Shown here piece by piece: positions 29,696-39,180 of a stretch of 64,000 nt of DNA (its first letter is position 1; each line of letters begins with the position of its first letter). Location of the stretch: the NCBI RefSeq assembly GCF_003047265.1, contig NZ_PZYY01000004.1, forward strand, positions 248,001-312,000, read 5' to 3'. Under the pieces are notes generated by a model. The model ran no database searches, was not told the DNA's origin, and was given only the letters and a program-made list of their open reading frames with translations. A program made the position numbers and the translations under genes. This DNA is from Nocardioides terrigena (GTDB taxonomy: Bacteria > Actinomycetota > Actinomycetes > Propionibacteriales > Nocardioidaceae).

Positions 29696-30181
29696 TCAGG
29701 CCTCGGCCGTCGCCTTGATCGCGGCCAGCGTGGAGCGCATGCCCTCGCGCAGCTCGGCCTGGAAGGACGGCACGCCGCCGAGCATGCGCCTGGTGAGCCG
29801 GCTGGAGATGGCCGAGATGCCCTCCGGGGCCTCCCGGCGCTGCACCACGCGGGTGCCGGTCGCGGTCGGCTCCAGCGTGAACGACCACACGGTGAAGTTG
29901 TCCTTCACCCGGAACGCGATCTCCTGGTGCGGCTCGAAGCGCACGACCTTCGACTGGGTCGGCCACACGAGCAGGCCCCGCCGGTTGACGTTGAGCAGCC
30001 GGGTGCCGAGCTGGATCGGCCGCTCGGTCCGCACGTACGACCGCACGACCTGGGGGCTCCACTCCGCCAGCCGGGGCAGGTCCGAGACCAGGGACCAGAC
30101 GCGCGCCGGGTCGGCCGCCACCTCCACGGTCTCCTCGATCAACGGCTCGACGTCCTGGGTGACTCCACGGGTGTTACTCAT
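29696..30181 (-). CDS. SRPBCC-family protein (polyketide cyclase/START-like)
   Basis: A 161-residue single-domain protein. EETVEVAADPARVWSLVSDLPRLAEWSP is the common start of SRPBCC hydrophobic-ligand-binding folds; GTRVVQRREAPEG and a long C-terminal helix follow. The ligand is unknown. It lies 10 bp after the CCA-adding enzyme, in the same orientation and probably the same transcript. Confidence 0.85.
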   Translation of the reverse strand: MSNTRGVTQDVEPLIEETVEVAADPARVWSLVSDLPRLAEWSPQVVRSYVRTERPIQLGTRLLNVNRRGLLVWPTQSKVVRFEPHQEIAFRVKDNFTVWSFTLEPTATGTRVVQRREAPEGISAISSRLTRRMLGGVPSFQAELREGMRSTLAAIKATAEA

Positions 30182-30191
30182 GGCCGGGAGG

Positions 30192-31637
30192 CTAGCGCTG
30201 GGCCCACCACTCCAGCAGGCGGGTCCGCGCCTCGTCGGGCGTGAGGTTGCCCTCGTCCATCCGCAGCTCGAGGAGGAACCGGTAGGCCTCGCCGACCTCG
30301 CGGCCCGGCCCGATGCCGAGGATCCCCATGATCTCGTTGCCGTCGAGGTCCGGCCGGATGGAGGCGAGCTCCTCCTGCTCGGAGAGGCGGGCGATGCGCT
30401 CCTCGAGGGAGTCGTAGGTGCGGCGCAGCCGGTCGGCCTTGCGCTGGTTGCGGGTCGTGCAGTCCGCCCGGGTGAGGATGTGCAGGCGCTCCAGCTGGTC
30501 GCCGGCGTCGCGCACGTAGCGGCGTACGGCCGAGTCGGTCCACTCCCCCGAGCCGTAGCCGTGGAACCGCAGGTGCAGCTCGACGAGGGTGCTCACGGCG
30601 TCGATGTCGGAGTTGGAGAAGCGCAGCGCGCGCATCCGCTTGCGCGTCATCTTGGCCCCGACGACGTCGTGGTGGTGGAAGGTCACGATGCCGCCCGACT
30701 CGAAGCGGCGGGTGCGCGGCTTGCCGATGTCGTGCATGAGTGCGGCGAAGCGGGAGACGAAGTCGGGCCCACCGCCGAGCCGGTGCTCGAGGTCGATCGA
30801 CTGCTCGAGCACGGTCAGAGTGTGCTCGTAGACGTCCTTGTGCCGGTGGTGCTCGTCGCGCTCGAGCGCGAGGGCGGGCAGCTCCGGGAGCACGTGCGCG
30901 GCCAGGCCGGTCTCCACGAGCAGGGTCAGGCCGAGGCGGGGGTACGGCGCGCAGACCAGCTTGACGAGCTCGTCGCGCACCCGCTCGGCGGAGATGATCT
31001 CGATCCGCCCGGCCATCGCGGTCATCGCCGCGACCACCTCGGGGGCCACGGTGAAGCCGAGCTGGGCGGCGAACCTGGCCGCGCGCATCATCCGCAGCGG
31101 GTCGTCGGAGAAGGACTCCTCGGGGGTCCCGGGGGTCCGCAGCACCCGCTGGGCGAGGTCGACGACCCCGCCGTGCAGGTCCTCGAACTCGCGGCCCGGC
31201 ACCCGCACCGCCATCGCGTTGACCGTGAAGTCCCGCCGGCCGAGGTCGCCGGCCAGCGAGTCGCCGTACTCCACGTCGGGCTTGCGGGAGGCGGGGTCGT
31301 AGGTCTCGGCCCGGTACGTCGTGATCTCGACCTGCCAGGGCCCCTTGCGGCAGCCGATGGTGCCGAACGCCCGTCCCATGTCCCAGATGGCGTCGGCCCA
31401 GCCCCTGAGCAGCCGCTCGGTCACGTCGGGGTGCGCCGACGTGGTGAAGTCGAGGTCGTTCTGGAGCCGGCCGAGCATCGCGTCGCGGACCGGGCCGCCG
31501 ACCAGTGCCAGCTCCTCGCCGGCATCGGCGAAACGGGCGCCCAGCTCGTCGATGACGGGACCGATGCGATCGAGCTCGGCACCCACGCGACGCTGCACGT
31601 CGACGATCTGGAGCGGGGGCAACGGGGCGTCTGGCAC
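30192..31637 (-). CDS. cca: CCA tRNA nucleotidyltransferase
   Basis: Adds or repairs the 3' CCA of tRNAs. The 481-residue protein has a nucleotidyltransferase start (FADAGEELALVGGPVRDAMLGR, DLDFTTSAHPD), the RRDFTVNAMAVR motif, RNA-binding domain (DPLRMMRAARFAAQLGF) and an HD domain (LMHDIGKPRTR, FHHHDVVGAKM) in the C-terminal half, like Rv3907c (PcnA). GTG 31637 lies 8 nt after a TAGACT box. It is divergent from the DUF6049 gene. The Nudix gene found between them in mycobacteria is absent here. Confidence 0.95.
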   Translation of the reverse strand: MPDAPLPPLQIVDVQRRVGAELDRIGPVIDELGARFADAGEELALVGGPVRDAMLGRLQNDLDFTTSAHPDVTERLLRGWADAIWDMGRAFGTIGCRKGPWQVEITTYRAETYDPASRKPDVEYGDSLAGDLGRRDFTVNAMAVRVPGREFEDLHGGVVDLAQRVLRTPGTPEESFSDDPLRMMRAARFAAQLGFTVAPEVVAAMTAMAGRIEIISAERVRDELVKLVCAPYPRLGLTLLVETGLAAHVLPELPALALERDEHHRHKDVYEHTLTVLEQSIDLEHRLGGGPDFVSRFAALMHDIGKPRTRRFESGGIVTFHHHDVVGAKMTRKRMRALRFSNSDIDAVSTLVELHLRFHGYGSGEWTDSAVRRYVRDAGDQLERLHILTRADCTTRNQRKADRLRRTYDSLEERIARLSEQEELASIRPDLDGNEIMGILGIGPGREVGEAYRFLLELRMDEGNLTPDEARTRLLEWWAQR

Positions 31638-31712
31638 GACGGAGCAGTCTAGGGGGTCCGGACGCCTCCCCCGGCACCGCCGAGTCCTCCGCTGGCACGA
31701 CCGCGGCGCCGT

Positions 31713-31718
31713 TAGAGT
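31713..31718 (+). promoter_or_regulatory. Candidate -10 box of the DUF6049-murJ transcript
   Basis: TAGAGT lies 6 nt before GTG 31725 with no Shine-Dalgarno between, as expected for leaderless expression. Confidence 0.45.
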
Positions 31719-31724
31719 CGGGGC

Positions 31725-33968
31725 GTGCCGCGCCCGTCCTCACCCCTGCCTGCCCCCAGGCGGCAGGTGGCACGACGGCGGCACCGGTGGGCGGCCCTGG
31801 CCGCAGGCCTCGCGGCGACCCTGCTCGGCGTACCCGTCACCGCGCCGGCGGCCGGGACCGCGCCTCTCGCCGACGCCGAGCCGCTGATCGTGCACCTCGA
31901 CTCCATCACCCCCGCCGCCCTCGGCGACGACGACGACCCGGTCGAGATCACCGGCACGGTCACCAACCAGAGCGCCGAGCCCTGGACCGACGTCAACCTC
32001 TACGCCTTCCGGTCCACCACCCCGATCCTCGACACCACCTCACTGGCGGCGTCCGCGGCCATCGATCCGGCGGAGGCCGTGGGCGACCGGGTCGTCGAGC
32101 CGGGCACCTTCGACACCGTCGACCTGCTCCAGCCCGGGCAGACCACCGGCTTCTCGCTCACCGTGCCCCGCGAGCTGCTCGGGATCGTGGAGCCCGGCGC
32201 CTACTGGATCGGCGTCCACGCGATCGGGGACTCCTCGGTCCCGCGCGACGCCTTCGCCGACGGCAGGGCGCGCACCTTCATCCCGTATGTCGCGTCCTCG
32301 GCCGGGTCCATCGACGCCGCCGTCGTCCTGCCCGTCCGCGACCAGATCCGTCACACCGCGAGCGGGCGGGTGTCCGGCGTCCGCCGCTGGGCGACGTCCC
32401 TCGGCGACGGCGGGCGCCTCGACGCCGTGCTGGACGCCGGGCAGGCGTCGGGCGGCACCCCGATCAGCTGGCTGGTCGACCCGGCGGTGCTGGCCACCGT
32501 CGCGCGGCTGGCGGCCGGCAACCCGAGCCGCAGCCTGGCCGCCGACCCGGCCCAGGAGACCGAGGCCCCGGAGGACGCCGAGGAGGAGCCGACGGAGGAG
32601 CCCGGCGCGGGGGTCGCGGAGGTTCCCTTCCCGTCCGACCTCGGCGGTGCGCCGCTCGGCCCGCCCGCGCCCGAGGAGCTCTCCGACGACAAGCAGGCCG
32701 TCGCCGCCGTGGCGCAGGCCTGGCTCGACCGCTTCTCCGCCCTCGTCGCGGGCGATACGGTCCTGTCCCTGCCCTACGGCGACCTCGACGTGTCGGCCGC
32801 GGCCACCCACGGGCCGGTGTTCTACACCGACGCGATGGCCCGGGGCGCCGAGGTGCTGACCGCGCTGGGCATCACGCACACCCCCGTGCTGGCTCCCCCG
32901 GACGGTCTCATCAGCCCCGACGCGCTGCAGGCCGCCACGGACGAGACGGTCGTCCTCCTCGGCGACACCTCCTTCGCGGTCCCGCCGGACGCGCCGAACT
33001 CGATGGTCCGGCTGCTCGGCCACAAGGTGGTCGTGACGTCGTCCGGGGCGGCATCGGGCGGCCCGGGACCCACCACGGCCGACGAGCCGCTCGCCCTGCG
33101 ACAGCGGCTGCTGAGCGAGGCGGCCCTGCGCCTCTACGCCGGGTCCACCGCTCCGGTGGTCCTCGTGCTCCCCGACGACTGGTACCCCCAGGACCCTGCC
33201 GACCTCTTCAGCGCCTTCGACGTGCCGTGGCTCGACCCGGTCCCGGTCATCGACATCAGTGCCCGCTCCGCGGTCGGCCTCAGCGCCTCCGACCTCAGCT
33301 ACACCGAGGAGGACGCCGCCACCGAGCTCGGCGCCACCAGCTTCTCCGCCGCCCAGGCCCTGCGGCAGCAGGCGGCCGTCATGTCGGGCGTGCTCACCAG
33401 CCCCGATCTGGTGCAGCAGCAGGCCACCGACGAGGCCCTGGCCACGCTGTCGGTCCGCCAGCGTCCCCGGGAGGCCGCGGCCGCCGGCTCCGCCCGCGCC
33501 GCGGCCGGCTACCTCGACGACCAGCTCGCCGACATCGACGTGGTCGCCCCGCCGTCGGTGACCCTCTCGAGCGAGGACGGCACCCTGGGAGCCACCGTCG
33601 TCAACGGGCTCGACCAGCCGGTGACCGTCCGGGTCGAGGCGACGACCGACGGGTCCCTCGAGGTCGCCGACTCCGAGGTCCTCAACCTCGCTCCCGGCGC
33701 CCGGTCCCGGCTGCTCCTCGACGTGACCGCCTCCCGGCTCGGCATCCACCAGGTGCGGCTGGTGGTGACCGACCAGGACGGCACGCCCCTCGGTGGCTCC
33801 GCCTCGCTGCCCATCCGCGCGGCCCGGGTCAGCGCGATCATCTGGTACATCATGGTCTTCGGCGCCGTGCTGCTCTTCGGCACGATCGCGGTGCGCGTCG
33901 TACGCCAGGTGCGGGCCGGTCGTCGCGACGGCGACCCGGACGCCGGCGAGCCGGAGGCCGCCTCGTGA
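31725..33968 (+). CDS. DUF6049 family secreted/membrane-anchored protein (Rv3909-like)
   Basis: A 747-residue protein with a twin-arginine-rich N terminus and signal segment (about 22-45). A large extracytoplasmic part follows: an early beta-sandwich with VEITGTVTNQSAEPWTDVNLY, an acidic linker near 280-310, and a TIM-barrel-like centre. A late Ig-like part and one C-terminal membrane span (about 705-725) with a short cytoplasmic tail end it. It matches M. tuberculosis Rv3909 in position and design; a role with MurJ in cell-wall assembly is inferred. The stop overlaps the murJ start. Confidence 0.85.
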   Translation: MPRPSSPLPAPRRQVARRRHRWAALAAGLAATLLGVPVTAPAAGTAPLADAEPLIVHLDSITPAALGDDDDPVEITGTVTNQSAEPWTDVNLYAFRSTTPILDTTSLAASAAIDPAEAVGDRVVEPGTFDTVDLLQPGQTTGFSLTVPRELLGIVEPGAYWIGVHAIGDSSVPRDAFADGRARTFIPYVASSAGSIDAAVVLPVRDQIRHTASGRVSGVRRWATSLGDGGRLDAVLDAGQASGGTPISWLVDPAVLATVARLAAGNPSRSLAADPAQETEAPEDAEEEPTEEPGAGVAEVPFPSDLGGAPLGPPAPEELSDDKQAVAAVAQAWLDRFSALVAGDTVLSLPYGDLDVSAAATHGPVFYTDAMARGAEVLTALGITHTPVLAPPDGLISPDALQAATDETVVLLGDTSFAVPPDAPNSMVRLLGHKVVVTSSGAASGGPGPTTADEPLALRQRLLSEAALRLYAGSTAPVVLVLPDDWYPQDPADLFSAFDVPWLDPVPVIDISARSAVGLSASDLSYTEEDAATELGATSFSAAQALRQQAAVMSGVLTSPDLVQQQATDEALATLSVRQRPREAAAAGSARAAAGYLDDQLADIDVVAPPSVTLSSEDGTLGATVVNGLDQPVTVRVEATTDGSLEVADSEVLNLAPGARSRLLLDVTASRLGIHQVRLVVTDQDGTPLGGSASLPIRAARVSAIIWYIMVFGAVLLFGTIAVRVVRQVRAGRRDGDPDAGEPEAAS

Positions 33969-35593
33969 GCGACTCCCGGGTCCTCTCCGCGACCGCCGTG
34001 ATGGCGAGCGGGACGATCCTCTCCCGCTTCAGCGGCTACTTCCGCACGCTGCTCATCGTCGCCGCGCTGGGCCAGGCCCTGCACGCCGACATCTTCACGA
34101 TCGCCAACACCATCCCCAACGCCGTCTACATCCTCGTCGCCGGCGGCATCTTCAACGCGGTGCTCGTGCCCCAGCTGGTGCGCGCGATGAAGAACGACGA
34201 GGACGGCGGCGAGGCCTACGCCGCACGGATCATCACCCTCTCGGCGATGTTCCTGGCCGTCGTCACAGTGCTGCTGGTGCTGGTGGCGCCGCAGCTGATG
34301 CGGGTCTACCTCGCCCCCCGCTACTTCGACGCGGACCGGGCGGCGCACCTCGAGTCGGCGATCGCGTTCACCCGCTACTGCCTGCCGCAGGTCTTCTTCT
34401 ACGGCATGTTCGTGCTGCTCGGGCAGGTGCTCAACGCCCGCCAGAAGTTCGGGCCGATGATGTGGGCGCCCATCGCCAACAACCTGATCGCCATCGCGGT
34501 GCTCGGCCTCTACCTCCTGGTCTGGGGTCCCGCGAACGCCGTCGAGGAGGTCGGCCCCTACACCGACGGGCAGGAGCTGCTGCTCGGCCTCGGCTCCACG
34601 CTGGGCATCGTCGTGCAGTTCCTGATCCTGATCCCCTACCTGCGCCGGTCCGGCTTCCGCTACCGCCCGCGGTTCGACTTCCGTGGCACCGGCCTGGGCC
34701 ACACCGCCCGGCTCGCCGTGTGGACCGTCCTCTTCGTGGTGGTCAACCAGCTGGCCTACCTCGTCGTCACCCGGCTGGCGTCGAGCGGCACGGTCGACGG
34801 CGGCGGCACCGGCAACACCGTCTACTCCAGCAGCTTCCTCATCATGATGGTGCCGCACGCGATCGTGACCGTCTCGCTCACCACCGCGATCCTGCCCCGT
34901 CTGTCCGGCTACGCCAACGACGAGCGCCGTGCCGACATGGGCGCCATGATCGGCTCGACCCTGCGCACCGCGCTGGTGGTCGTGCTGCCCTTCGCGGTGC
35001 TCATGCCGATCGTGTCGAGGGACGTCGCGGGGGTGCTCTTCGACGTGGGCGCCGGCGATCCCGCCGCTTTCGCCCCGACGCTGGCCGTCTTCGGGCCGGC
35101 GCTGGTGTTCTTCACCGTCCACTACCTGATGCTGCGCGGTTTCTACGCCCTCGAGCAGACCCGCCTCGTCTTCTTCATCCAGTGCGCCATCTCCGCCACC
35201 AACATCGCCGTGGCGGTGTGGCTGGTCGGCCGGACCTCGCCCGACCAGACCGCGCCCGCGCTCGTGCTGGCCTGGCTGGCGTCGTACGTCGTGGGCTCGA
35301 CCATCAGCTATGCCGTGCTGAGGCGGACCCTGGGCGGCCTGCAGACCCCCGCACTGGTGCGCTTCCTGGTGCGGATGGTGCTGGCGTGCGGCCTCGCCGG
35401 GGTGGCCGCGTGGTCGGTCGAGACGGCGCTCGACGGGCTGGGCGAACAGCCGGGGATGCTGCTGTCGTTGCTGCGCGGCGGACTCGCCGGGCTCGCCGGC
35501 GGACTCGTCCTGCTCGTCGCGGCCCACCTGATGCGGATCCGTGAGGTGACCTCCCTCGTGGACAGCGTGGCCGGTCGGCTCGCGCGACGGTGA
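33965..35593 (+). CDS. murJ: Lipid II flippase MurJ
   Basis: Moves lipid II across the membrane for peptidoglycan synthesis. The 542-residue protein has 14 predicted spans, the start SGTILSRFSGYFRTLLIVAALG and IANTIPNAVYILVAGGIFNAVLVPQ, both characteristic of MviN/MurJ. GTG 33965 overlaps the DUF6049 stop (GTGA). In mycobacteria MurJ carries a C-terminal pseudokinase; here that part is a separate gene 57 bp downstream. Confidence 0.95.
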   Translation: MSDSRVLSATAVMASGTILSRFSGYFRTLLIVAALGQALHADIFTIANTIPNAVYILVAGGIFNAVLVPQLVRAMKNDEDGGEAYAARIITLSAMFLAVVTVLLVLVAPQLMRVYLAPRYFDADRAAHLESAIAFTRYCLPQVFFYGMFVLLGQVLNARQKFGPMMWAPIANNLIAIAVLGLYLLVWGPANAVEEVGPYTDGQELLLGLGSTLGIVVQFLILIPYLRRSGFRYRPRFDFRGTGLGHTARLAVWTVLFVVVNQLAYLVVTRLASSGTVDGGGTGNTVYSSSFLIMMVPHAIVTVSLTTAILPRLSGYANDERRADMGAMIGSTLRTALVVVLPFAVLMPIVSRDVAGVLFDVGAGDPAAFAPTLAVFGPALVFFTVHYLMLRGFYALEQTRLVFFIQCAISATNIAVAVWLVGRTSPDQTAPALVLAWLASYVVGSTISYAVLRRTLGGLQTPALVRFLVRMVLACGLAGVAAWSVETALDGLGEQPGMLLSLLRGGLAGLAGGLVLLVAAHLMRIREVTSLVDSVAGRLARR

Positions 35594-35650
35594 CACCTAC
35601 GATGAGGTCGTCCACCGCCCAGTCGGGAGCCTTCGGGAGCGAGGTGAGCG

Positions 35651-37573
35651 ATGCCTGACTCGATCCACGCCGGCGAGGTCCTCGCCTCGCGCTACCGCCT
35701 CGACGACCTGCTCGCCGAGAGCGAGGGCGGCCGCTTCTGGCGCGCCCACGACGCCGTCCTGCACCGGCACGTCGCCGTGCACCTCATCCCCCGCGACGAC
35801 CCGCGGGCCGAGGGACTCCTGGAGGCGGCCCGCAACGTGGCCCCCCACCTCGACCCCCGCCTGCTGCGCGTCCTGGACGCCGAGCGGCTCGACGACCTCT
35901 GCTTCGTCGTCAACGAGTGGGGCCAGGGGACGTCGCTCGACGTCATGCTGGCCAACGACGGACCGCTGCAGCCGCGCCGCGCCGCGTGGATCGTCTCCGA
36001 GGTGGCCGACAGCCTCGCCCTCGCCCACGCCGCCGGGCTGGCGCACGGCCGGCTGGTCCCCGAGAACGTCCTGGTCGACCACCACGGACAGGTCCGGATC
36101 ATCGGCTTCGGGGTGGACGCCGCCCTGCACGGCCTGCCGCCCGGACGGCGGTCGGCCGACCTCGTCGACGCCGCCGCGCTGCTGTACGCCGCCCTCACCG
36201 GCAAGTGGGCGGGCGTCTCGTCCTCGCAGCTCCCCGCCGCGCCCACCGACCACGGCGCCGTGCTGCGACCGCGGCGGGTCCGGGCCGGCATCCCCCGCGC
36301 CCTCGACGCCCTTTGCGACCAGGTCATCAACTCCGGCCGGTCCGCCGACGCCGGTGTGTCCGCCGCGGTCATCGCCGAGATGCTGCGCGACTACGTCGGC
36401 GACGCCTCCGGCATGCGGGAGTCCACCCAGGACCACACCACGATCCCGCCGTGGGCGCCCCCGGCGCCGGAGCACGGCCCGGGCCCCGCGGCCGAGCGGG
36501 CGACGGACGCGCCGGATCCGGCCGACGCGACCCGCGCGGTGCCGAGCGTCAGCGAGCCCACCCGGGTCGTCGCGCCGGTCCCCACCGGCGAGGACGCCGA
36601 CCCCGACACAAACACCGACGCGGACGTGCGCGACGAGCCGGACGACGCCGGGGAGCCGCCTCGCGCGGGTCCCGTGGACCAGCCGACCCAGGCCGGCATG
36701 CCGGTCTTCGACGACGAGCGCGACGAGATCGGCTGGGTGGCGGCCCGCAGCGACCCGCCGCCCCCGCCGCCGCCCTTCGAGGAGCGGCCCGCCAAGCCGC
36801 TCTTCGCCCCCGAGCCGCCCGAGGGCCAGCCGGCGAGACGGCCCCGTGAGGGATTCAGCGCCGCGACGTCCAGCGGCTACTGGCCGTGGGAGGGCACGTC
36901 CGGCGGTCACCAGACCGGCTCGCACACCGGGACGGGTGCCGCGTCCCTCTACGACACCGGCACCGGCGACGACGACGTCCCGGGACGCAGCTGGATCCGC
37001 CTCGCCCTGCTCATCGGCCTGTGCCTGCTCGTCGCCCTGGCCGCCCTCGCGGCGTACCAGATCGGTCGCGGCGGTGGCGACGAGCCCACCGCCGAGCCCC
37101 CGGGGACGCCGGTGACGACCGCGCCCCCGACGCCCTTCCCCGAGGTGACGGGTCGCGACTTCGACCCGCAGGGCACGGACGGGCAGGTGGAGAACTCCGA
37201 CCTCGTGCCACTGGCACTCGACGGCAACACCGCCACCTCGTGGAACACGTCGAGCTACAACCAGCAGCTCGGCCCGGGCGGTCTCAAGACCGGCGTGGGA
37301 CTGGTCCTCGACCTCGGCCGCACCCGCGGCGTCCGGCAGGTCGACATCGCCACCCTCGGTGGTCCGACGTCGCTCGCCGTCTACATCACCGGGCAGGCGC
37401 CCTCGGGCGTCGCCGACCTCACGCCGGTCGGCGATGCCACGGGCAGCGGCACCCTCACCGTCGAGCTCGACGAGGCCGTGTCGGGGCGCTTCGTCACCGT
37501 GTGGCTGACCGCGCTGCCGCAGCTCGACGGCACCTTCCGCGGCACCATCGCCGACGTCGTGGTGGCCGGGTGA
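35651..37573 (+). CDS. Pseudokinase with membrane span and discoidin-like extracellular domain
   Basis: A 640-residue protein. Residues about 12-270 follow the Ser/Thr kinase fold, but catalytic residues are missing: VAVHLI for VAVK, HGRLVPENV for HRDVKPEN, and GFG for DFG. A Pro/Asp-rich linker (about 270-430) leads to one membrane span (about 443-466). The C-terminal 140 residues (ALDGNTATSWNTSSY, GVGLVLDLGRTRGVRQVDI) resemble F5/8-type discoidin or carbohydrate-binding domains. GAGGTGA precedes ATG 35651. The corresponding domain of mycobacterial MviN binds the FHA protein FhaA, so this is probably a scaffold for MurJ control. Confidence 0.88.
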   Translation: MPDSIHAGEVLASRYRLDDLLAESEGGRFWRAHDAVLHRHVAVHLIPRDDPRAEGLLEAARNVAPHLDPRLLRVLDAERLDDLCFVVNEWGQGTSLDVMLANDGPLQPRRAAWIVSEVADSLALAHAAGLAHGRLVPENVLVDHHGQVRIIGFGVDAALHGLPPGRRSADLVDAAALLYAALTGKWAGVSSSQLPAAPTDHGAVLRPRRVRAGIPRALDALCDQVINSGRSADAGVSAAVIAEMLRDYVGDASGMRESTQDHTTIPPWAPPAPEHGPGPAAERATDAPDPADATRAVPSVSEPTRVVAPVPTGEDADPDTNTDADVRDEPDDAGEPPRAGPVDQPTQAGMPVFDDERDEIGWVAARSDPPPPPPPFEERPAKPLFAPEPPEGQPARRPREGFSAATSSGYWPWEGTSGGHQTGSHTGTGAASLYDTGTGDDDVPGRSWIRLALLIGLCLLVALAALAAYQIGRGGGDEPTAEPPGTPVTTAPPTPFPEVTGRDFDPQGTDGQVENSDLVPLALDGNTATSWNTSSYNQQLGPGGLKTGVGLVLDLGRTRGVRQVDIATLGGPTSLAVYITGQAPSGVADLTPVGDATGSGTLTVELDEAVSGRFVTVWLTALPQLDGTFRGTIADVVVAG

Positions 37574-38256
37574 CTCTCCCCGGCGGCCCGGACGACCGGT
37601 CGGACCCCGACCTGCTGGCCGCGCACGTGGCCGGCGACGCCGACGCCTTCGGTGTCCTCTTCGCCCGGCACCGCGACCGGCTCTGGGCCGTCGCACTGCG
37701 CACCATGGGCAACCCCGAGGACGCCGCCGACGGCCTCCAGGACGGGATGATCGCCGCCTTCCGCCGGGCCGGTTCGTTCCGCGGCGAGGCGGCCGTCACC
37801 ACCTGGCTGCACCGGGTCGTGGTCAACGCGTGCCTCGACCGGATCCGGGCCGCCAAGGTCCGTGCCGCCGACGCGTTGCCCGACGACCTGGAGGAGCGGG
37901 CCGACCGCGGCGCGCTCGTCGCGTCCACCGACACCGGCGACGACCCCGAGGCCAGCGCGCTCGCCGGGGAGCGTCGCCGGGCCGTGCTCGACGCGCTCGC
38001 CACCCTGCCGCTCGACCAGCGGGCCGCGCTGGTGCTCGTCGACATGGAGGGCTACTCCGTCGCCGAGGCCGCGGCGATCCTGGAGTGTGCCGAGGGCACC
38101 ATCAAGTCACGGTGCTCGCGCGGCCGGGCCCGCCTCGCGCCGTTGCTGGTCGCACTGAGACCCCCCTCACCCGCCACCCCCGTGGGGAACCCCCCGTCCG
38201 GCGCCGACGTCCCATCCACCGGTGCACCCCGCGGGCCTCCCGACAGCGCCCGCTGA
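37570..38256 (+). CDS. sigM: ECF RNA polymerase sigma factor, SigM-type
   Basis: A 228-residue sigma-70 factor of the extracytoplasmic-function group. Region 2 lies at about 15-85 (FGVLFARHRDRLWAVALRTMGNPEDAADGLQDGMIAAFRRAGSF in part) and region 4 at about 135-190 (LDALATLPLDQRAALVLVDMEGYSVAEAA, EGTIKSRCSRGRARL). A Pro-rich tail follows. GTG 37570 overlaps the pseudokinase stop. Next to a possible anti-sigma gene and thioredoxin reductase, as Rv3911 (sigM) is, it is likely released by a cell-envelope or redox signal. Confidence 0.93.
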   Translation: MTLPGGPDDRSDPDLLAAHVAGDADAFGVLFARHRDRLWAVALRTMGNPEDAADGLQDGMIAAFRRAGSFRGEAAVTTWLHRVVVNACLDRIRAAKVRAADALPDDLEERADRGALVASTDTGDDPEASALAGERRRAVLDALATLPLDQRAALVLVDMEGYSVAEAAAILECAEGTIKSRCSRGRARLAPLLVALRPPSPATPVGNPPSGADVPSTGAPRGPPDSAR

Positions 38257-38319
38257 GGTGCGCCCGCACCCGACGCCCGGACCGACCCGACCCCGCCAGC
38301 TCCCGAGGAGGTGAGCACG

Positions 38320-39054
38320 ATGACCGCCGACGACCCCGCCCTGTCCCCCGCCGAGGAGGCGGCCGTCCGCGCCCGCCTCGCCGAGGCGCGGCACACGGAC
38401 CCGGTCCCCGACCACGTCGTCGCCCGCCTCGACGGGGTGCTCGCCGACCTGACCGCCGAGCGCACCGCCGAGCCTGCCGCTGACCGCCGGGAGCAGGACG
38501 ACGCACCCGTCGCGCCCGTCGTACCCCTCGCCTCCCGACGCCGGCGTGCCCTCTCCACCGGACTGGTCGCCGCCGCGGCCGTCGTGGCCCTCGGCGTGGC
38601 CCTCCCCCAGGTCCTCGACTCCACAGGCGGGTCCGACTCGGCGTCCTCCGGCTCGGCGGCGGACAGCGGTGGCTCGGTCGCCGAGTCCGGGCCCGGCCAG
38701 GGCGACGACTCCGACGACGCCGCGGCGGGGTCCGCGCCCAGCGAGCTGGCGGAGAGCCCCGGCGCCAGCAGCGAGCGGACCGGCTCGGCGTTCGTCGCCC
38801 CCCTCGCGCTCCGCAGCGACGAGGCCCTGCGTCCCGCGGTCCGGCCGCTTGCGCGCCCGGGAGCCGTGACGGCGTACGACGCCAGCCCCGGCTGCGTCCT
38901 CGACGTCGGCGCGGGCGAGCGCGTGGACGCCACCTGGGACGGGCTTCCCGCCGTGGTCGTGCTGCGTCCGGTCGAGGAGGGCCGCCAGGACGTGGAGGTC
39001 TTCGTCTGCGGCTCGGACGAGGTCGTGGCCAGCACCACGCTGCGCGCCCCTTGA
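38320..39054 (+). CDS. Probable membrane anti-sigma factor for SigM (RsmA-like)
   Basis: A 244-residue protein with a cytoplasmic N-terminal part (about 1-75) that has the helical arrangement EEAAVRARLAEARH and VPDHVVARLDGVLADL. It then has one membrane span (about 82-103) and a Ser/Gly/Asp-rich extracytoplasmic domain with one late cysteine pair (SPGCVLDVGAG and EVFVCGSDE). No HxxxCxxC zinc motif is present. GGAGGTGA lies about 5 nt before ATG 38320, so that start is preferred to GTG 38311, which overlaps the site. The function is inferred from position after sigM and topology. Confidence 0.75.
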   Translation: MTADDPALSPAEEAAVRARLAEARHTDPVPDHVVARLDGVLADLTAERTAEPAADRREQDDAPVAPVVPLASRRRRALSTGLVAAAAVVALGVALPQVLDSTGGSDSASSGSAADSGGSVAESGPGQGDDSDDAAAGSAPSELAESPGASSERTGSAFVAPLALRSDEALRPAVRPLARPGAVTAYDASPGCVLDVGAGERVDATWDGLPAVVVLRPVEEGRQDVEVFVCGSDEVVASTTLRAP

Positions 39055-39116
39055 GCCCCTCACGCCCCACCGGTCCCCCGTCGTGGTGTGCGCCACCGCG
39101 GGGAACATCCCTCGCC

Positions 39117-39122
39117 TACGAT
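39117..39122 (+). promoter_or_regulatory. Candidate -10 box upstream of trxB
   Basis: TACGAT lies 58 nt before the trxB ATG, followed by an untranslated leader with AGGAG near 39167. The assignment is tentative. Confidence 0.35.
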
Positions 39123-39180
39123 CGGTTGGACTGATGTACCCAGCACCCCTCCCCAGATCCTCCAGGAGCCCTGAACACGC

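Noticed and set aside
35651..37573. Active serine/threonine kinase next to murJ
   Set aside because: The ATP-binding Lys, catalytic Asp and DFG Asp are all replaced, so it is treated as a pseudokinase.
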